From: Cryptomeria japonica
Lineage: Eukaryota; Streptophyta; Pinopsida; Cupressales; Cupressaceae
Length of the DNA: 64,000 bases
Direction of reading: 5' to 3'
Assembly (NCBI RefSeq): GCF_030272615.1
Contig: NC_081414.1
Coordinates: forward strand, 307,995,164-308,059,163
In this document: in pieces, positions 10,790-22,639 of the stretch
Layout: each line of letters opens with the position of its first letter
Numbering within the stretch: the stretch's first letter is position 1
Translations under genes and position numbers: made by a program
The notes under the pieces: model-generated
The model's database searches: none
What the model was told of the DNA's origin: nothing
Seen by the model: only the letters and a program-made list of their open reading frames with translations

Positions 10790-13770
10790 AGAAACACTGG
10801 TAATCACCTGAGCAGACCAGATACTTCCAAACAAGAAGAGAGGTTTAGTCAAAACTGGCTATTTCTGAGCCTTATATTCCAGTCATATGAACACATCTTG
10901 AAGGAACCAGAACCCTAATATGAAGTTATCTCGAAGAAAAGAATCACTTATCAAGAATCCCCCTAATCTAGTCAGTGAAATTATGTGAATTTCTTTGAAA
11001 TTTTGAATATTCCAAGTATAGTTTCTCTCTGAGTTAAACATTGAGCACATCACAGTTCAAAAGTTTTCTTAACTCCTTTCTTCTGATTATTTTGTAACAT
11101 TGTTGGTGTTGATGTTAGGAGAGCTTCACATAGTGTTTCAGGACACCACTCTTTATGCCCACCAGGGTCAGCTCGCCAGGGCCACTTAACCCAAGCCACT
11201 CTATGGAAGACTTCATCGGATTACCTCCAGAACTATCAGAAATCAGCAAGGGTATTGACTCCTCTTCTAGACTCTCTATGGTTCCTCTCTTGGATATTTG
11301 GACTTCTTATAGACTATCTATGGTCATCTTGATGGCCTCACAAGATACTCACCATCTAACAGAAGTGAGAACCATGGTTTCCTAAGTCTGGATTAACCCC
11401 TCTTTTTGTTCATCAGGATGACTTTCTTTAATTCTTTTGTTTTTAGTTATATTTTAGTTTGTAGCTTCTTTGGAGAATCTTTTTGGCTCCCTCCTAATAT
11501 TTCTCTCTAGGTTTCTTTTCAGGAGATACCAAGAATGTTAAGGATAATATTTTTATATTTGAATTCAAAGAATAAATTTTCTTTTAGCTACTCCTAGAAA
11601 TTATTTTATTCTATCGTGTCCTCATAAAAGCCTACACATATTTTAAATTGTACCTCATAGTTCCTTCTTACAAAGCAGTTTGCCACATTTATTCCATAAT
11701 TAGCTGAGCAAGCCAGATAATTTCAAACTTGAAAGCATTCTTTCGAGGTCAAAATTGGATATCTTAGAGCCATGTATCTTAAAGGATCCTGGATCATAAT
11801 ATGATGTCATCATGAAGGTGATTATTCTAACTCTCTTCAAGTTGGGCACTCAGCATAAAAGTGTTTTTTTTTGCCTCGTCTACTGCAATTGTTGTGAATG
11901 ATGTTCAGGGTTCCATCTACTGCTGAACTCTACTTTGGGTCAAAGTTTGTATCTGCTTCATGCTTCAAAGCTACTAGATACCAAAATTTGGTAACAGAAC
12001 ATTTCACTGGTAGCAACATAGTGACCAGATTCTAAAATAATGACTAGTTTGGGAGGTAAACAAAATTAGAAATACAGAATTTTCAACAAATTGGTTAAAT
12101 TTCTGGAGCAAATTGGACAAATTCGGCTGGACCAAAAAAATGGACCAAATCTAAAAAAACTGAACAGCAAAAGTTTGATCTTACTGTAACCAAAATTCAA
12201 CTCCACAAAACAGATGAGGATAGCAATGTGCTCCGGGTAAAAACAGAACTCTGCAGCTTGTAAAGTCCCAATGAATTTTCTTTAACGGGAAAAAGAATAA
12301 ATCAATTTCTAATGTTGATCATGAAAATATCGATGAGAAAAGGCTTCCAGCTTCAATCAAGAGACATCAGAGCTATCTTTCCCGAAGGTTTCTTTTGACC
12401 ACATATCAAGAACCTAATGGAGACAAATATCATACTAGATCTCAAACAGTAGGATCTATTTTTAGCTCCTCACAAAAGCTTTCTAGTCTAAAACTTATTT
12501 TCCTGTTGTACTTTAGAGGTATCCAGTGCTGCCCCTCAAAGATAGATCTCTTCAAGTTTGAAAGTATCTAGTCTTTTATTGATGAAATTATAAACGATGT
12601 TCCTTTTCTATGCTCATTCCAAGCAAAGTTTCTTTCTCCATGTACAACATTGAGCAAAGCACACTTTCAGGAAATTGTAAATTCTTTTCTATTGAGATGC
12701 CTATAAATAATTCTGAGGTGTCCCTTTACTACAGAACTCCACACTGGGCTAAGATAGTATTCCCTTTGATTGAACCCCAACAATCACTCTTCAAACTCCT
12801 AAGTATATAGATAACAAAAATTGGCTAAAGAAGAAATATATTTTATTAATGAGCTAAACTCCGATGACGAAAACTAGAAGTATACGAACAAACAAGCTAA
12901 AATGTAAACCTTCGACCTCAGTGTAAATTAAATTCAAGTATCAAGAATAGCTAAGGAAAGCAATGCAATCTTGGCAAACAAAAATACACTATAGCTCCTC
13001 AAGTTTCAACGAATTCACTTTAATAGGGGGGGATGAGGAAATCTAAAGTTGAACTTGTCAATTCCTCGCAAGAATTTCAATGAATAATAGCTTACATCTT
13101 CCCTACATAGGGATGGGCGCTAATAATTTTTCACTTGAAGAGAGCTTTCTTGGGAGTTTAGAACTGGTTACCTTGATACGCTGCATACCTTGAAGGATCC
13201 TGGATCCTAGAACATAGTATGGTGTGATCTGAAGACAGGAGAAATTTGCCAAATTTGTCGAGTCTTTTGTCCGTGAAGATACGAATGCTAGTCCTTTTCT
13301 TTGATTATTCCAAAAGTTTGTTTCCCAGGTTGAAAATTAAGCATATCACAGTTACATGATTTTGTAATCCTTTTCGTTCTAAGATCCCTGTAAAGATATT
13401 AGGGCTCTACCTCCTGCTCAATTCCACTTGGGTATCCTTTCAATCAAATCCCAACGATCATTCTTCAGAATTCAAAACTAACAGATCCCAAGAGTTGGCA
13501 AAAGGAAGGAAAATGTTTAATTCCAAAGCTAAACCCTGGGGATGAACAATTTGGAAGCATGCAAGCAAACAAGATAAACAACCTTTGACCTCAGTCCAAA
13601 TTAAATTCAAATCTAGAAAACGGCCAGCAAGGTTGGCAATATGCTCCTATCAGAATAATACTCTGCACCTTTTCAAATTTCCATAAAATTTGATTCAAAG
13701 GAAAAAAGAATAGGACAATATTTAAAGTCAAACTTGATAAGTGGAAAAATATACCTAAGAAACTGAGATA
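10790..13770. repeat. Diverged repeated segments in the ITPK 3' flank
   Basis: Several non-coding blocks recur in the same order with many substitutions. The clearest pair is about 12540-13080 and 13270-13760: both contain TCCTTTTCT(A/T)TG..ATTCCAA, TTGAGCA or TTAAGCATATCACA, CTC(A/C)A(A/T)TTCCAC-like text, (C/T)CCCAACAATCA-like text, and CTTYGACCTCAGT..AAATTAAATTCAA. A GGATCCTGGATC block near 11778 and 13196, and a TTGAGCACATCACAGTTCAAAA block near 11041, indicate further partial copies. There is no coding potential. They look like an old local duplication series rather than a known element. Confidence 0.55.
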
Positions 13771-15223
13771 CTAGTACCCTCTCACAAAGAGAAAAGAAAG
13801 TTGCTTCCAATCTTAATTAACCAAAGGTTTCAGGGATTTGAAAGAGTATATATTGATAAGGAGATATTTTCTACATCAAGTCAAATTATGATATTGCTAT
13901 CAAAATTCAACTGTGTAGTTTTTGAGTCAAACTCATTGACCCATGTTTCATGAGTAGTGGTTCACAAGAACCCATCTCTCATGAGAATATATGATACACT
14001 TAGCACTCATTGCATCTAGGTGATGCTCACAGAAGTGAAACATTGGGCCTTCCTGGTAGGTCACAAAGTGGATGCTCAGAATATATGTTGTTTTAAAAAA
14101 TTTATAAAGTGGCAGGAAGCAGTGAACAATAAATAAATGATCTGTGATGCAATATCACAGGATGTCACAAACCGAGCAGCATACTTTGAACTAATCAGAA
14201 TGCTATTAAGCTTGACATAAGAGCATGCTCAATTTCACTTAGCTTTGGCTGCCACACTGGCTTGTGAGCTGGAGAATTATTAAAGATATAAACAAGATTT
14301 TAAAAAGCTTGAAAGTACTGAGCAAAGCATGGGAATGATGGTCCTCCAGAAGAAGCATGATAACCTTGTGTCAAAATACTCTCTTCAAATCAAGGTAGAA
14401 AATTTTCACTTTAATGGCTGAGCATTTGTGGCTTTTGTCATGGACTATCAGATCAGATGATCATCCTGCTTTATTATCAGATGTGTGCAAAAAAAAAAGA
14501 AAAGCTCAGTTCATAATGCATAACTAGTGAACCTCAAGCTCCGCTTTCAAGCAATGTTCAAATGTATGGGGATTGCTACAATTTCCCATATCAAAAGCAT
14601 TACTATAAACAGTGCATACCATAATTTTGTACAGTTTGACATCAGAAATCATAAAAATGAGCATCTAAAAAGGCTCTAAAACTCTGTCTGTCACCAAAAA
14701 TGCTCTAGCTGAATGATATAAAGCACAAACTGCACCATATTTGATAGACTTGAAACAAATTCTAGTTTAATGACCTTTATTTCTCTTTTAAGAAAGTAAA
14801 TTGAATGAAAACAAATAAGAAAAACCCACAAGGTGCGTACATAAACTGGATATAGTAAAATGGTCAAAAATGGCAAGACTTCCTTTGATTGAATGTCATA
14901 CATTTTTACATCCATCAACACGGCAAATACAGTTTACAAGGTAGAAATACTTGCTTATTTCTTCCTCTAGGCATTGGAAGATGAAAAATGACCTTCAGAA
15001 GCTCTCAAACAATGAATTAGAATTTCTCAAATTGCTTCGATGGTAATGATATAAAACAGACAAATGATTGCCACATCCATTGCGTGTAGCATCAAGTCAT
15101 CCCTTCAACTTGATCGCTGAGAAAAGTAACAAAAATTTAGCCAAAGCAGTGAGGTGTGCAACATTCTTGAAGTTGAGATAAGTTTCTTCTTTTTACCTGG
15201 TACCAGCAGAGATACAGTCTTTC
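13771..15223. other. ITPK downstream and probable 3' UTR region
   Basis: Non-coding DNA downstream of the minus-strand kinase gene. Shortly past the stop codon, near 15197, minus-strand text CCAG|GTAAAA resembles a splice donor, so a 3' UTR intron is possible but unproven. No other gene is seen. Confidence 0.4.
14776..14781 (-). terminator. Candidate poly(A) signal AATAAA
   Basis: Plus-strand TTTATT reads AATAAA on the minus strand, about 440 nt past the ITPK stop codon. Plant poly(A) signals are loose, so this is only a candidate. Confidence 0.25.
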
Positions 15224-16495
15224 TTATTGGGAAGACGCATTGCTATCAGTATTAATGTTAGGAAATCCTTCATCACTGATGTTTGAAATATCCTCTGCTT
15301 TGACCAATGTTTCTTTTGAAGATTCGTTTGCTTTGAGCAAGGCTTTCCCCACAGTGTACCCTGATTTATCACAGGTTGCACCCAACATATCCCCTTTTTT
15401 GTCCAATGTTCCTATTGAAGCATCCCTCGCTTTCTCCAAGGTCACAGGCGCACCAGTGCACTGGTCAACATCATTTTCATCCTTGCCACTAACAGACCAT
15501 GCACAATCCGAATTACCATCTTCAATTCCATTGCCCTCCAACCTCTTCTTGTCATGAAAAATATTCCAGAAGAAATCTGTCAACACTGACTCATAAGCCG
15601 GCATCTTTGCATAACCAGGAAAGTAATTGATATCAATCACAAGGTAATGATTCCCAACCTTGGTGTCCCTGATAACATCAAAATTAAACAAATGCAATCC
15701 CAATGCCCTTCTCAAGCTCCCAGCAATCTTTGCAACAAATCTTGCTGGTGGCAATTCAGCATCCTCCAACTGCATAACCTCATAATACATCTCATTTTTA
15801 TGATCTTGGGTCACATTAGACACATGACAAAATGGCATCGGGCCCTCCGAACTCCCCAATTTCTCTTCTGGCACATCAGGCAACGACTTCCTCTTCACAC
15901 ACTTCACATAATCTCCCACAACATACACCTTAAAGATAACCCCTCCGTGGTTAACAAACTCCTGCAGCACAAGTGGAGGCTTCAGCTTAAGCAGGCCCTC
16001 AGAATTGTACACAAGAGACATTTTATGTGACTTGACACTCCCATCAGCAACCAAGGGTTTGGCAATAACAGGAAAATTTAACCCTGCCAAGGTCTCACAA
16101 TCACTCAGAGCCTCAGCCTTATAAACCACAGTTTGCTTGGGTATTCCATATGTCTCGTCCTCATCCTCCTGCTTAATAATACTAAGTTCAGAAACCACTT
16201 GCAGCATGGAGATCCGATTGTGCAGCCTCTCAATAGCCTCGGGCTTATCAATAATGAACACATCTGGGTATCTCAACGTGTAGTCATTCAACTGTTTTTT
16301 CCAATCCTCACCAGGAAGCTTGTGCAGAATACAATCAAAGGGACCTTGATCTATTAAGGGCTTTTCATTATCAATACAAATTAGGTCAATGCCTCGTTGC
16401 CTGGCAAGCTCAACCAATGAATGCTGAATAAAACTGTTCTTCTTCTTGGGTGCCAAGGCATACCCAATTCCATACCGTCTGTTTTCGTTCGACAT
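15224..16495 (-). CDS. ITPK1: Inositol-tetrakisphosphate 1-kinase (ITPK1-like)
   Basis: A 423-aa single-exon ORF. It belongs to the inositol 1,3,4-trisphosphate 5/6-kinase / inositol-tetrakisphosphate 1-kinase family, ATP-grasp enzymes that phosphorylate soluble inositol phosphates on the route to phytate and inositol pyrophosphates; plant members are cytosolic or nuclear. Visible landmarks: N-terminal domain with VGYAL-like [12 protein letters not shown] (11-22); HNRISML (92-98); ATP-grasp lysine in FPVIAKPL (141-148); inositol-phosphate contact SHKM (156-159); [18 protein letters not shown] (178-195); Mg-binding acidic residues in NFDVIRD (271-277) and [13 protein letters not shown] (287-299). 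The core ends near residue 318, the usual length of plant ITPK1. A further ~105 residues (Ser/Lys/Asp/Glu-rich, repeated Lys-Ala and Asp-Lys words) form an unusual disordered-looking C-terminal tail. The start is the first Met before the conserved GYAL block. All catalytic features are intact, so it is likely functional. Confidence 0.95.
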   Translation of the reverse strand: MSNENRRYGIGYALAPKKKNSFIQHSLVELARQRGIDLICIDNEKPLIDQGPFDCILHKLPGEDWKKQLNDYTLRYPDVFIIDKPEAIERLHNRISMLQVVSELSIIKQEDEDETYGIPKQTVVYKAEALSDCETLAGLNFPVIAKPLVADGSVKSHKMSLVYNSEGLLKLKPPLVLQEFVNHGGVIFKVYVVGDYVKCVKRKSLPDVPEEKLGSSEGPMPFCHVSNVTQDHKNEMYYEVMQLEDAELPPARFVAKIAGSLRRALGLHLFNFDVIRDTKVGNHYLVIDINYFPGYAKMPAYESVLTDFFWNIFHDKKRLEGNGIEDGNSDCAWSVSGKDENDVDQCTGAPVTLEKARDASIGTLDKKGDMLGATCDKSGYTVGKALLKANESSKETLVKAEDISNISDEGFPNINTDSNASSQ

Positions 16496-16509
16496 GTCTT
16501 TACAAAATA

Positions 16510-16626
16510 CTTAAAGAATCTGAGCAGCCCAGAAATTCAGCGAGCATTTCAAAAAAACCCAAACACCCAAATGAAAAAAAACAACAAAAAATAATTACCC
16601 ACAATACATTGAGCTCGGGAGCTTAC
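16510..16626 (-). other. ITPK 5' leader, possible 5' UTR intron
   Basis: On the minus strand, upstream of the ATG, CCCTG|GTAAGC gives a good donor at 16626. A pyrimidine stretch and CTGCTCAG near 16523 give a possible acceptor, defining a roughly 100-nt intron in the leader. It is inferred from consensus only; transcript data would decide. Confidence 0.35.
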
Positions 16627-16657
16627 CAGGGAGACAGGGGGCATTTGCAGGATTGGG

Positions 16658-16667
16658 TTATATATAA
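16658..16667 (-). promoter_or_regulatory. TATA box of ITPK gene
   Basis: Minus-strand TTATATATAA, about 165 nt upstream of the ITPK ATG and 32 nt upstream of the candidate leader donor. It is the only strong TATA element in the proximal upstream region. Confidence 0.5.
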
Positions 16668-16773
16668 TGAAAGCTTCTGCGTGCTTAATCCGGTGTCTCT
16701 TGGCCTTCTTTGTTAGAATTTGAAGTGTTGATGGGCATACGAAAAGAATTTACAATATTGCGAAATTTGAAGC

Positions 16774-16800
16774 TTCTTGTTCTTGTTCTTGTTCTTGTTC
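16774..16800. repeat. Hexanucleotide microsatellite (TTCTTG)n
   Basis: About four and a half copies of TTCTTG (CAAGAA on the ITPK strand), some 110-140 bp upstream of its TATA box. CT/GA-rich microsatellites are common in plant promoters. Confidence 0.85.
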
Positions 16801-18880
16801 CGAGGTTACACTAATAATACAGAACCGCTAAATTGAAAGATTAAAAAGGGAGAATACTAATCATCAAATGAATATGAATGGCGTGTTTTTAAACAAGATT
16901 CGCGAAGGCAAAAGGAAGATGCAGAAGCATCTTAATTGTGTTGTTATCGTTAGGATGCTTCGAATAATCCAAAGCACCGAATTCCAAGTGAAACGTTTAG
17001 GGTTTGAGGATTCCTACCGCCTGCCCTTTTATCCGTATATTAAAATACTTAATCCAGATGTCCCACACACTAATTGCTCTGTACTTATCAAAGCATTTTT
17101 AGTGTTTTTCAAATTTTTCTTACATCCCAGGGTGGATGAGACTTTCTTTGAAATTTCTTCATTGTAGATTCAATTCAGATTCCATGTCTTTACTATGTTG
17201 ACTATAGTTTTTTTAATGTTTTATATTCTTTATTTTAATATGAAATCTATTTTTATATAACTGGTGTTCATTAGTGTACTAAATTATGTAGTGGTTTGAA
17301 ATTGTAGAGATGAAAAATGTATAATTAATATTTTTAATTTGTTTTAGATTGATTTTGATTTCTAATGTAATGATTTAGTGTTTAAAAATGGTGTATTTGT
17401 GTGAAAGAATTGTCAAATTTAATTGAAATCTAAGTTTTTAATTTTCTAATGGTCTAGACTCAACTTTTTATTCTAATGTTTTTCAATTGTAGGTGAAGAC
17501 TATTAGGGTAGTTATGTCTATTGTATTCAATTGTGGTCAAGATCATTAGGGTGGTCATGAACCTAGTTCACCTACACATATTAGGCTTTGACTTCTTTCT
17601 TTTAAAAATGAAATTCAATCATGGACCTAAATAAATTCAACTTCAACTAGTTGTTAGGTATATTTAAGTGTGAATATTCAAATTATAAATGTTAAAGAGT
17701 ATTGTATAAAAGGTCAAAGTCCTAGGTAATTTCAAAACAATCATTACATAAAGAGAACGTCATTATAAAACATTGTGCATCAATATTTGGAATCTTAAGG
17801 ACATATGCATACATATTTGCATTTTTCTAGGCATGTCTTTGACTTGTTCAATCGAAACTTGATTATGGCCAAGACAACATGTGCATTCTCACACTTAATA
17901 ACTTGCTCTAGTGATGCTTTTAAGTGTAGTCTGATTGAATATCCACAAATAAACAAGTCTAGTCAAGGCTAAGCATAAGCATAAAAAAATTTAAGTGTAA
18001 TTTTCAAATCAAAACTACACTACCTTAAAAACACTTATATAAAATAGAAAAATAAAAAAATAATTTTTATCAATATTTAAAAAAATAAATTTAATGACAT
18101 CTTGTGTAAATTTAATTTAAATCTTAAAATAAAAAATTCAAACATCAATTTCCACCTTTTATTTAAAACCTCTTAATAAACAAATTAAATAAAATTTGAA
18201 AAGAAAATAATAATTTTAATAGATAGTGCACATTAAATTAGTTTAATTAAACAGGGGTTTTATACAACATCAAGGAAAATAATGTTATAATGTAAATAAG
18301 TCTTAAGATAAACAAGATAATATATATAAATACAAGTAAAACCCAAATAATTATTACTTACATAAATACAACGTTATTACTTACATATATACATTGCTTT
18401 CATAGATATTCAAGATTTAAATTTGTGTTTGGAGGGTATAATTAACATTTTAATTCTCTTAAAATAATAAAATTTTACTTATCTGAAAAATTATGTTGAG
18501 GATTAAATGAACATCATACATTGTCCAATTGTGACTATTATATCTATCTTTACAACAATCTATCTAAAATACGTCAAGAGATATCCTTCTTAACTTGTCT
18601 ATTTTTTAATCAATTTATCATATATAGTGCAATAAGCATCTCAAGAAGATTATCTCCTAGCATATTCTAGATAGAATTTTGTAAAGATAGATATGCTAGT
18701 TATAACTGGTATCTATATTATAAAAAAACAGTTTCCACCATTAGGCAAATTATTTCTCTTTATTATTTTTATATTTGGGTTTTTAAATTTTTTATGGTAG
18801 TTGTAACATTCTTAGGCATGAAAGCACTTTAGGTATAGAGTATTCAGAGACTCTTCCATCTCTTGGTCATCTAGTGTTGC
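16801..18880. other. AT-rich intergenic DNA
   Basis: Upstream flank of ITPK grading into very AT-rich DNA (17170-18880) with poly-A/T runs. The 99-codon plus-strand ORF at 16868 shows no domain. Nothing else is recognised. Confidence 0.5.
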
Positions 18881-20650
18881 TAATTTGTATGCATATTTAC
18901 AATCTATATATTAAAGTGATAATAAAGGGCCCCAACCAATTTTGCTCGAACTTGTCCTTCTCATCACTGACTTGGGTGGGATTCTTTTCATTTCCCTAGA
19001 GGATAAGATCTTTGGCCTTAAATTTTAATTTATTGTAGTTGTGATAACTAATTTTATATTCTTTGAGGTGATTAAGGACATTGATTTAGAGTTCATCAAG
19101 GAGTTCAATCCCATTCAATCATGCATCTTTATATTCCTCATCAGAGATGAGGTTATACAAGGAGATGCAAACAATAATTTGACCTCAATTAGCAAGACAG
19201 CCTTGGCATCAAAGACAAGGAGTAGGGTATGATACCTGTGGGGGTACAAATGCTAACATGGTAGGCCCATAGAGTAGTACTAAGCTAAAGGTGTTATTCA
19301 TAGCCAACATCATTGATACTTTTTGAGGAGTTTTATGATGGTTTTATTTGATGCCTCAACTTGGTCATTTCCTTGTGGGTAGCATGGGGTGGACTATCAA
19401 TTCTCAATATGTAATTTCTCGTAATGGGCTCACACCTCATGTTTTTTGAAAGATTTTTTATTATTAGAAATGATAATGACAAGAATCTCAAATGCTAAAT
19501 AATATGGAGGATGAATGGAGCGATTTGGTTTCCAATGGTGTGGGTGAGTGGAATGGCCAATGAAGGATATTGGGTTGATCTTACCAATGAGGTTGAGAAC
19601 CCATGTAAAAAAAATTCCATTGCATAGTAATTGGTTGAAGAGCTTGTGATGGTGCATGAATGAAGTCTCCATGCTTTTGGTAAGCCACCCATTTCTTCAC
19701 ATATTAACATATATCATTTTCCATGGCAAGTGAGTAATATCTTGTACAAAGTAACTTTTTGGATAAGACTGTGTTATTGTTGTGAGCCCCACATGGTTGT
19801 GTACCATTATGAACCTTGTGAAGCACTAGGTTGGCCTTATTTGAGTTGAGATACCAAATTAAGGTGTCTACATAGCCCATGTGGTAGAGTGTGCCACTGA
19901 TGAGGGTGAAACAAGAGGTGTGTTGGTTGGAGGACAAGGTATGTGGAATGATATTTTTAGAGTAAGGCATATATACTACTATACATGGGGATTTGTGATC
20001 AATACTTTTTTTACAAATTAGATATGATTCAAGGGTGTCATATGTGGGGATGAAAATTTGTTTCACAAGGAATTAATATTCTTGCTCATCTATGGCCATG
20101 TCTAAGAGGGATCCTATGGTATCCATTGCATCAATAGCCTTATTGTTGACACATGGGATTTGTTCAAAATATATGTTTAGAAAATATTATTTGAAGTTAT
20201 CCATGTGCATTTATAAGGCACAATTTTATCATCTCTTATAAGGAATTCCTCATTGACTTGCTTAGTGATTAAAAAGGAGTTGTTGTAGACATGTAGATAC
20301 TAAATTTTCTATTAGATTGAGGAAGATTTTAAACTACACATAAGAGCTTCACAAGGGAACCCAATTCTTAATGACTTAAGGATGTGATCACCTTGGGATG
20401 ATAAATGAATTGCCTACTCTTGAACTATGGGAGGTGAAAGAACCATCAAAATATAATTATAATTTATGTTCCCTAGATTTGAAGATGGTTCTATTAGGAA
20501 ATTATGTTACCAATGGTTGATCAACGTGAAATGGATTCGTTGATAATTGGTCAGCAATGATTTATCCCTTAATTTTTTTGATTAAAGAACCCAATGTCAA
20601 ACTCACTAAGAACCATCACCCACTTTACCATTCTTAATAAGAGTTTTTTA
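18880..20650 (-). pseudogene. Degenerate Ty3/gypsy integrase fragment
   Basis: Read on the minus strand, decayed translations match gypsy pol in order. Near 20066-19704, ..HKVHNGTQPCGAHN and RYYSLAMENDICMLICEE correspond to the H..H zinc arm and the GYYWPSMEKD region. From 19700 to 19300 there are integrase-core echoes, and near 18990-18905 KDKFEQNWLGP matches the GPY/F module. Stops and frameshifts are frequent. The text closely parallels the integrase of the Tat element at 52214-53701, suggesting an ancient related insertion. LTRs could not be located. Confidence 0.65.
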
Positions 20651-21880
20651 TATATATAATTGATACTTGAGGGGGTCTATTTTGGCAATAAGGTGGATAA
20701 CATTTATTTTCTCAATGTGGAATCCTTGATGAATGGAAGTTTAAACTTTAATTTATATAAATTTGGAGATTTAACCTTAAATCATGAATTTTATCCATGA
20801 TTGGTGGATGTGGTGAGGAAAAGTGGCAATCGGTTTTTTAAGTAGGTAGTCAACTCATTTGATTGGTGATTTGATAATTATTTATTTATTTTGATTTGGT
20901 CTATAATACTAATTTAGCCAGATTAATTGGCTTGTTCATGGATTTGATGAAATAGTTACAAAATTGAATATTTAGTTGATTATTTTGATTAGATAATTAG
21001 CTCATGAGGTGTAATTTAAGATTTAAATTGATTTATTTATGGATAATGTGAGAAATCATTTATTTTAAATTAATTAAATAAACTATGATAAAGTAATATA
21101 CTTGATAATATTTATTATTTTAATATATTAAAAGGTGGTAAGCATTGAAATTAGTGTGTATGTGATTTCAATGCCTATAAAAAGTATAGAGACACACCCC
21201 CAAAGACTTTGCTATATTGAAAATTTTTTATTGCTAAAATAACTATGGAGGATCTAATGGGAATTTCAATAGTGCCTCCTTGATTTCCACACATGGAGAA
21301 ACATCTGTCTTTTGCCACCTCTAATATGCATAGAAGATATAACCAATTATCTACGTTTAAAATTGCTTTATTCATGTAGTCTAAGAAATTGTTGATCATA
21401 ACATCACCCCTCACATGTTCATTCCTCATTCTTCTAGAAATGATATTATTCCCCTTTTCATTGATATTCATCCGCTTCCTTTATCCCCACTTGCAAAGTA
21501 GGCTATTTGAATTAAGGTGAGAAACAAGATACAATATTCCCATTAAGAAATCTATCGTAGCTAAAAAAAACTTGTTGCAATTGCTATAAACTTCCACACC
21601 AATCTAAACATACTACATCATACTTATAAAGAGGCATATGTCATGCCTAACCTACCCTTTCCAAAAATTTGAATGCAAAAAATTCCCATTATTTCATCCC
21701 TATAACGAAGCCTTATCAACCTACCAACTAAAGACCGCATGTTGTTGTATTGCTGATAATTTTTTATACCAATGCTTTCTCCTTATTAGGCCAAGATTCT
21801 TTCTTATTCTTTGATTATTAAGTTTCTAAACTCCTTTGGAGATCTAATCCCCACAATATCTCACTCTTTTCATTATCATG
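20651..21880. other. AT-rich, no gene recognised
   Basis: AT-rich DNA. A 98-codon minus-strand ORF (21175-21471) has no recognisable domain and may belong to the decayed element immediately to its right. Confidence 0.4.
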
Positions 21881-22480
21881 CATTTGGTTACTGCTTGATT
21901 TGCAACCCAAACTACCACCTTATTCCTAGAATGCTTGATGAGCTTAAAACTAATATTCTCAAACTTTTTCACAACCTTAGCTACCACTAGAGGGATAGTG
22001 TATAAAAACCATGAACTACATGTATCGTTCTTCTAGAGAATTTTAGAATGTGCCTCCACTTCTATGACATCCCATTTCTTGGAGTTGGCCAAAATGAGAC
22101 CTTGAATGAAAACTTGAATCTTTCAACTATATTATCGGCATCCATGTATTGGAGTTGAAGATACCTACAAGAAGAGGTTGTCCTTTATCATCCCTAAAAA
22201 ACACACTTCCCATGTATCCCTTGGATTACCTTTGGCTACCCTTTCAAACTTTAACTTGACCTATTTGACTTAGGGGGCAACCAACATACTAGGATCCCTT
22301 TCCTAGTTTGTTCCTACCAACTCTTCCACAAACTATTTGATTTTGAATAAGGCAATAAAATAATGGACTTTCATATCCTTATGAAACAAATCCTCCTCCT
22401 CTCTACACTCCCTTAATGCATGTAGCATTGAAATGATCATATCCCAAACCCCTCATCATGGCTCATCTTCTCCAGAAAAA
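21880..22480 (-). pseudogene. Possible LINE RNase H remnant
   Basis: Minus-strand translation near 22200-21950 contains FRDDKGQPLLVGIF followed by a GLILANSKKWDVIEVEAHSKIL-like segment split by stops. It resembles the RNase H (RVT_3) domain at the 3' end of plant LINE ORF2, where a D-G-x-G..L..A..E.DS pattern is expected. Catalytic positions are mostly lost, so the call is tentative. Confidence 0.3.
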
Positions 22481-22506
22481 TATAACATAAGGGTAAGAAG
22501 TAGAGT

Positions 22507-22620
22507 ACATTTTCAAAGGACATAGGACTATTAAAGAGATGGATGTAGGAGGGAATATATATAGGTTGAACACATTTGCAAAGAACATGTGACTATTAAA
22601 GAGATGGGCGTAGGAGGGAA
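22507..22620. repeat. 65-bp tandem duplication
   Basis: ACATTTTCAAAGGACAT..GACTATTAAAGAGATGG..GTAGGAGGGA at 22507 recurs at 22572 with about five differences. Confidence 0.8.
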
Positions 22621-22639
22621 ATGATGTGTGTTGGTAGAT

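Noticed and set aside
16868-17167. 99-codon plus-strand ORF upstream of ITPK
   Set aside because: No domain, next to AT-rich DNA, and overlapping the likely upstream region of the minus-strand gene.
21175-21471. 98-codon minus-strand ORF
   Set aside because: No recognisable motif. It may be part of a decayed retroelement, but there is not enough to call a gene.
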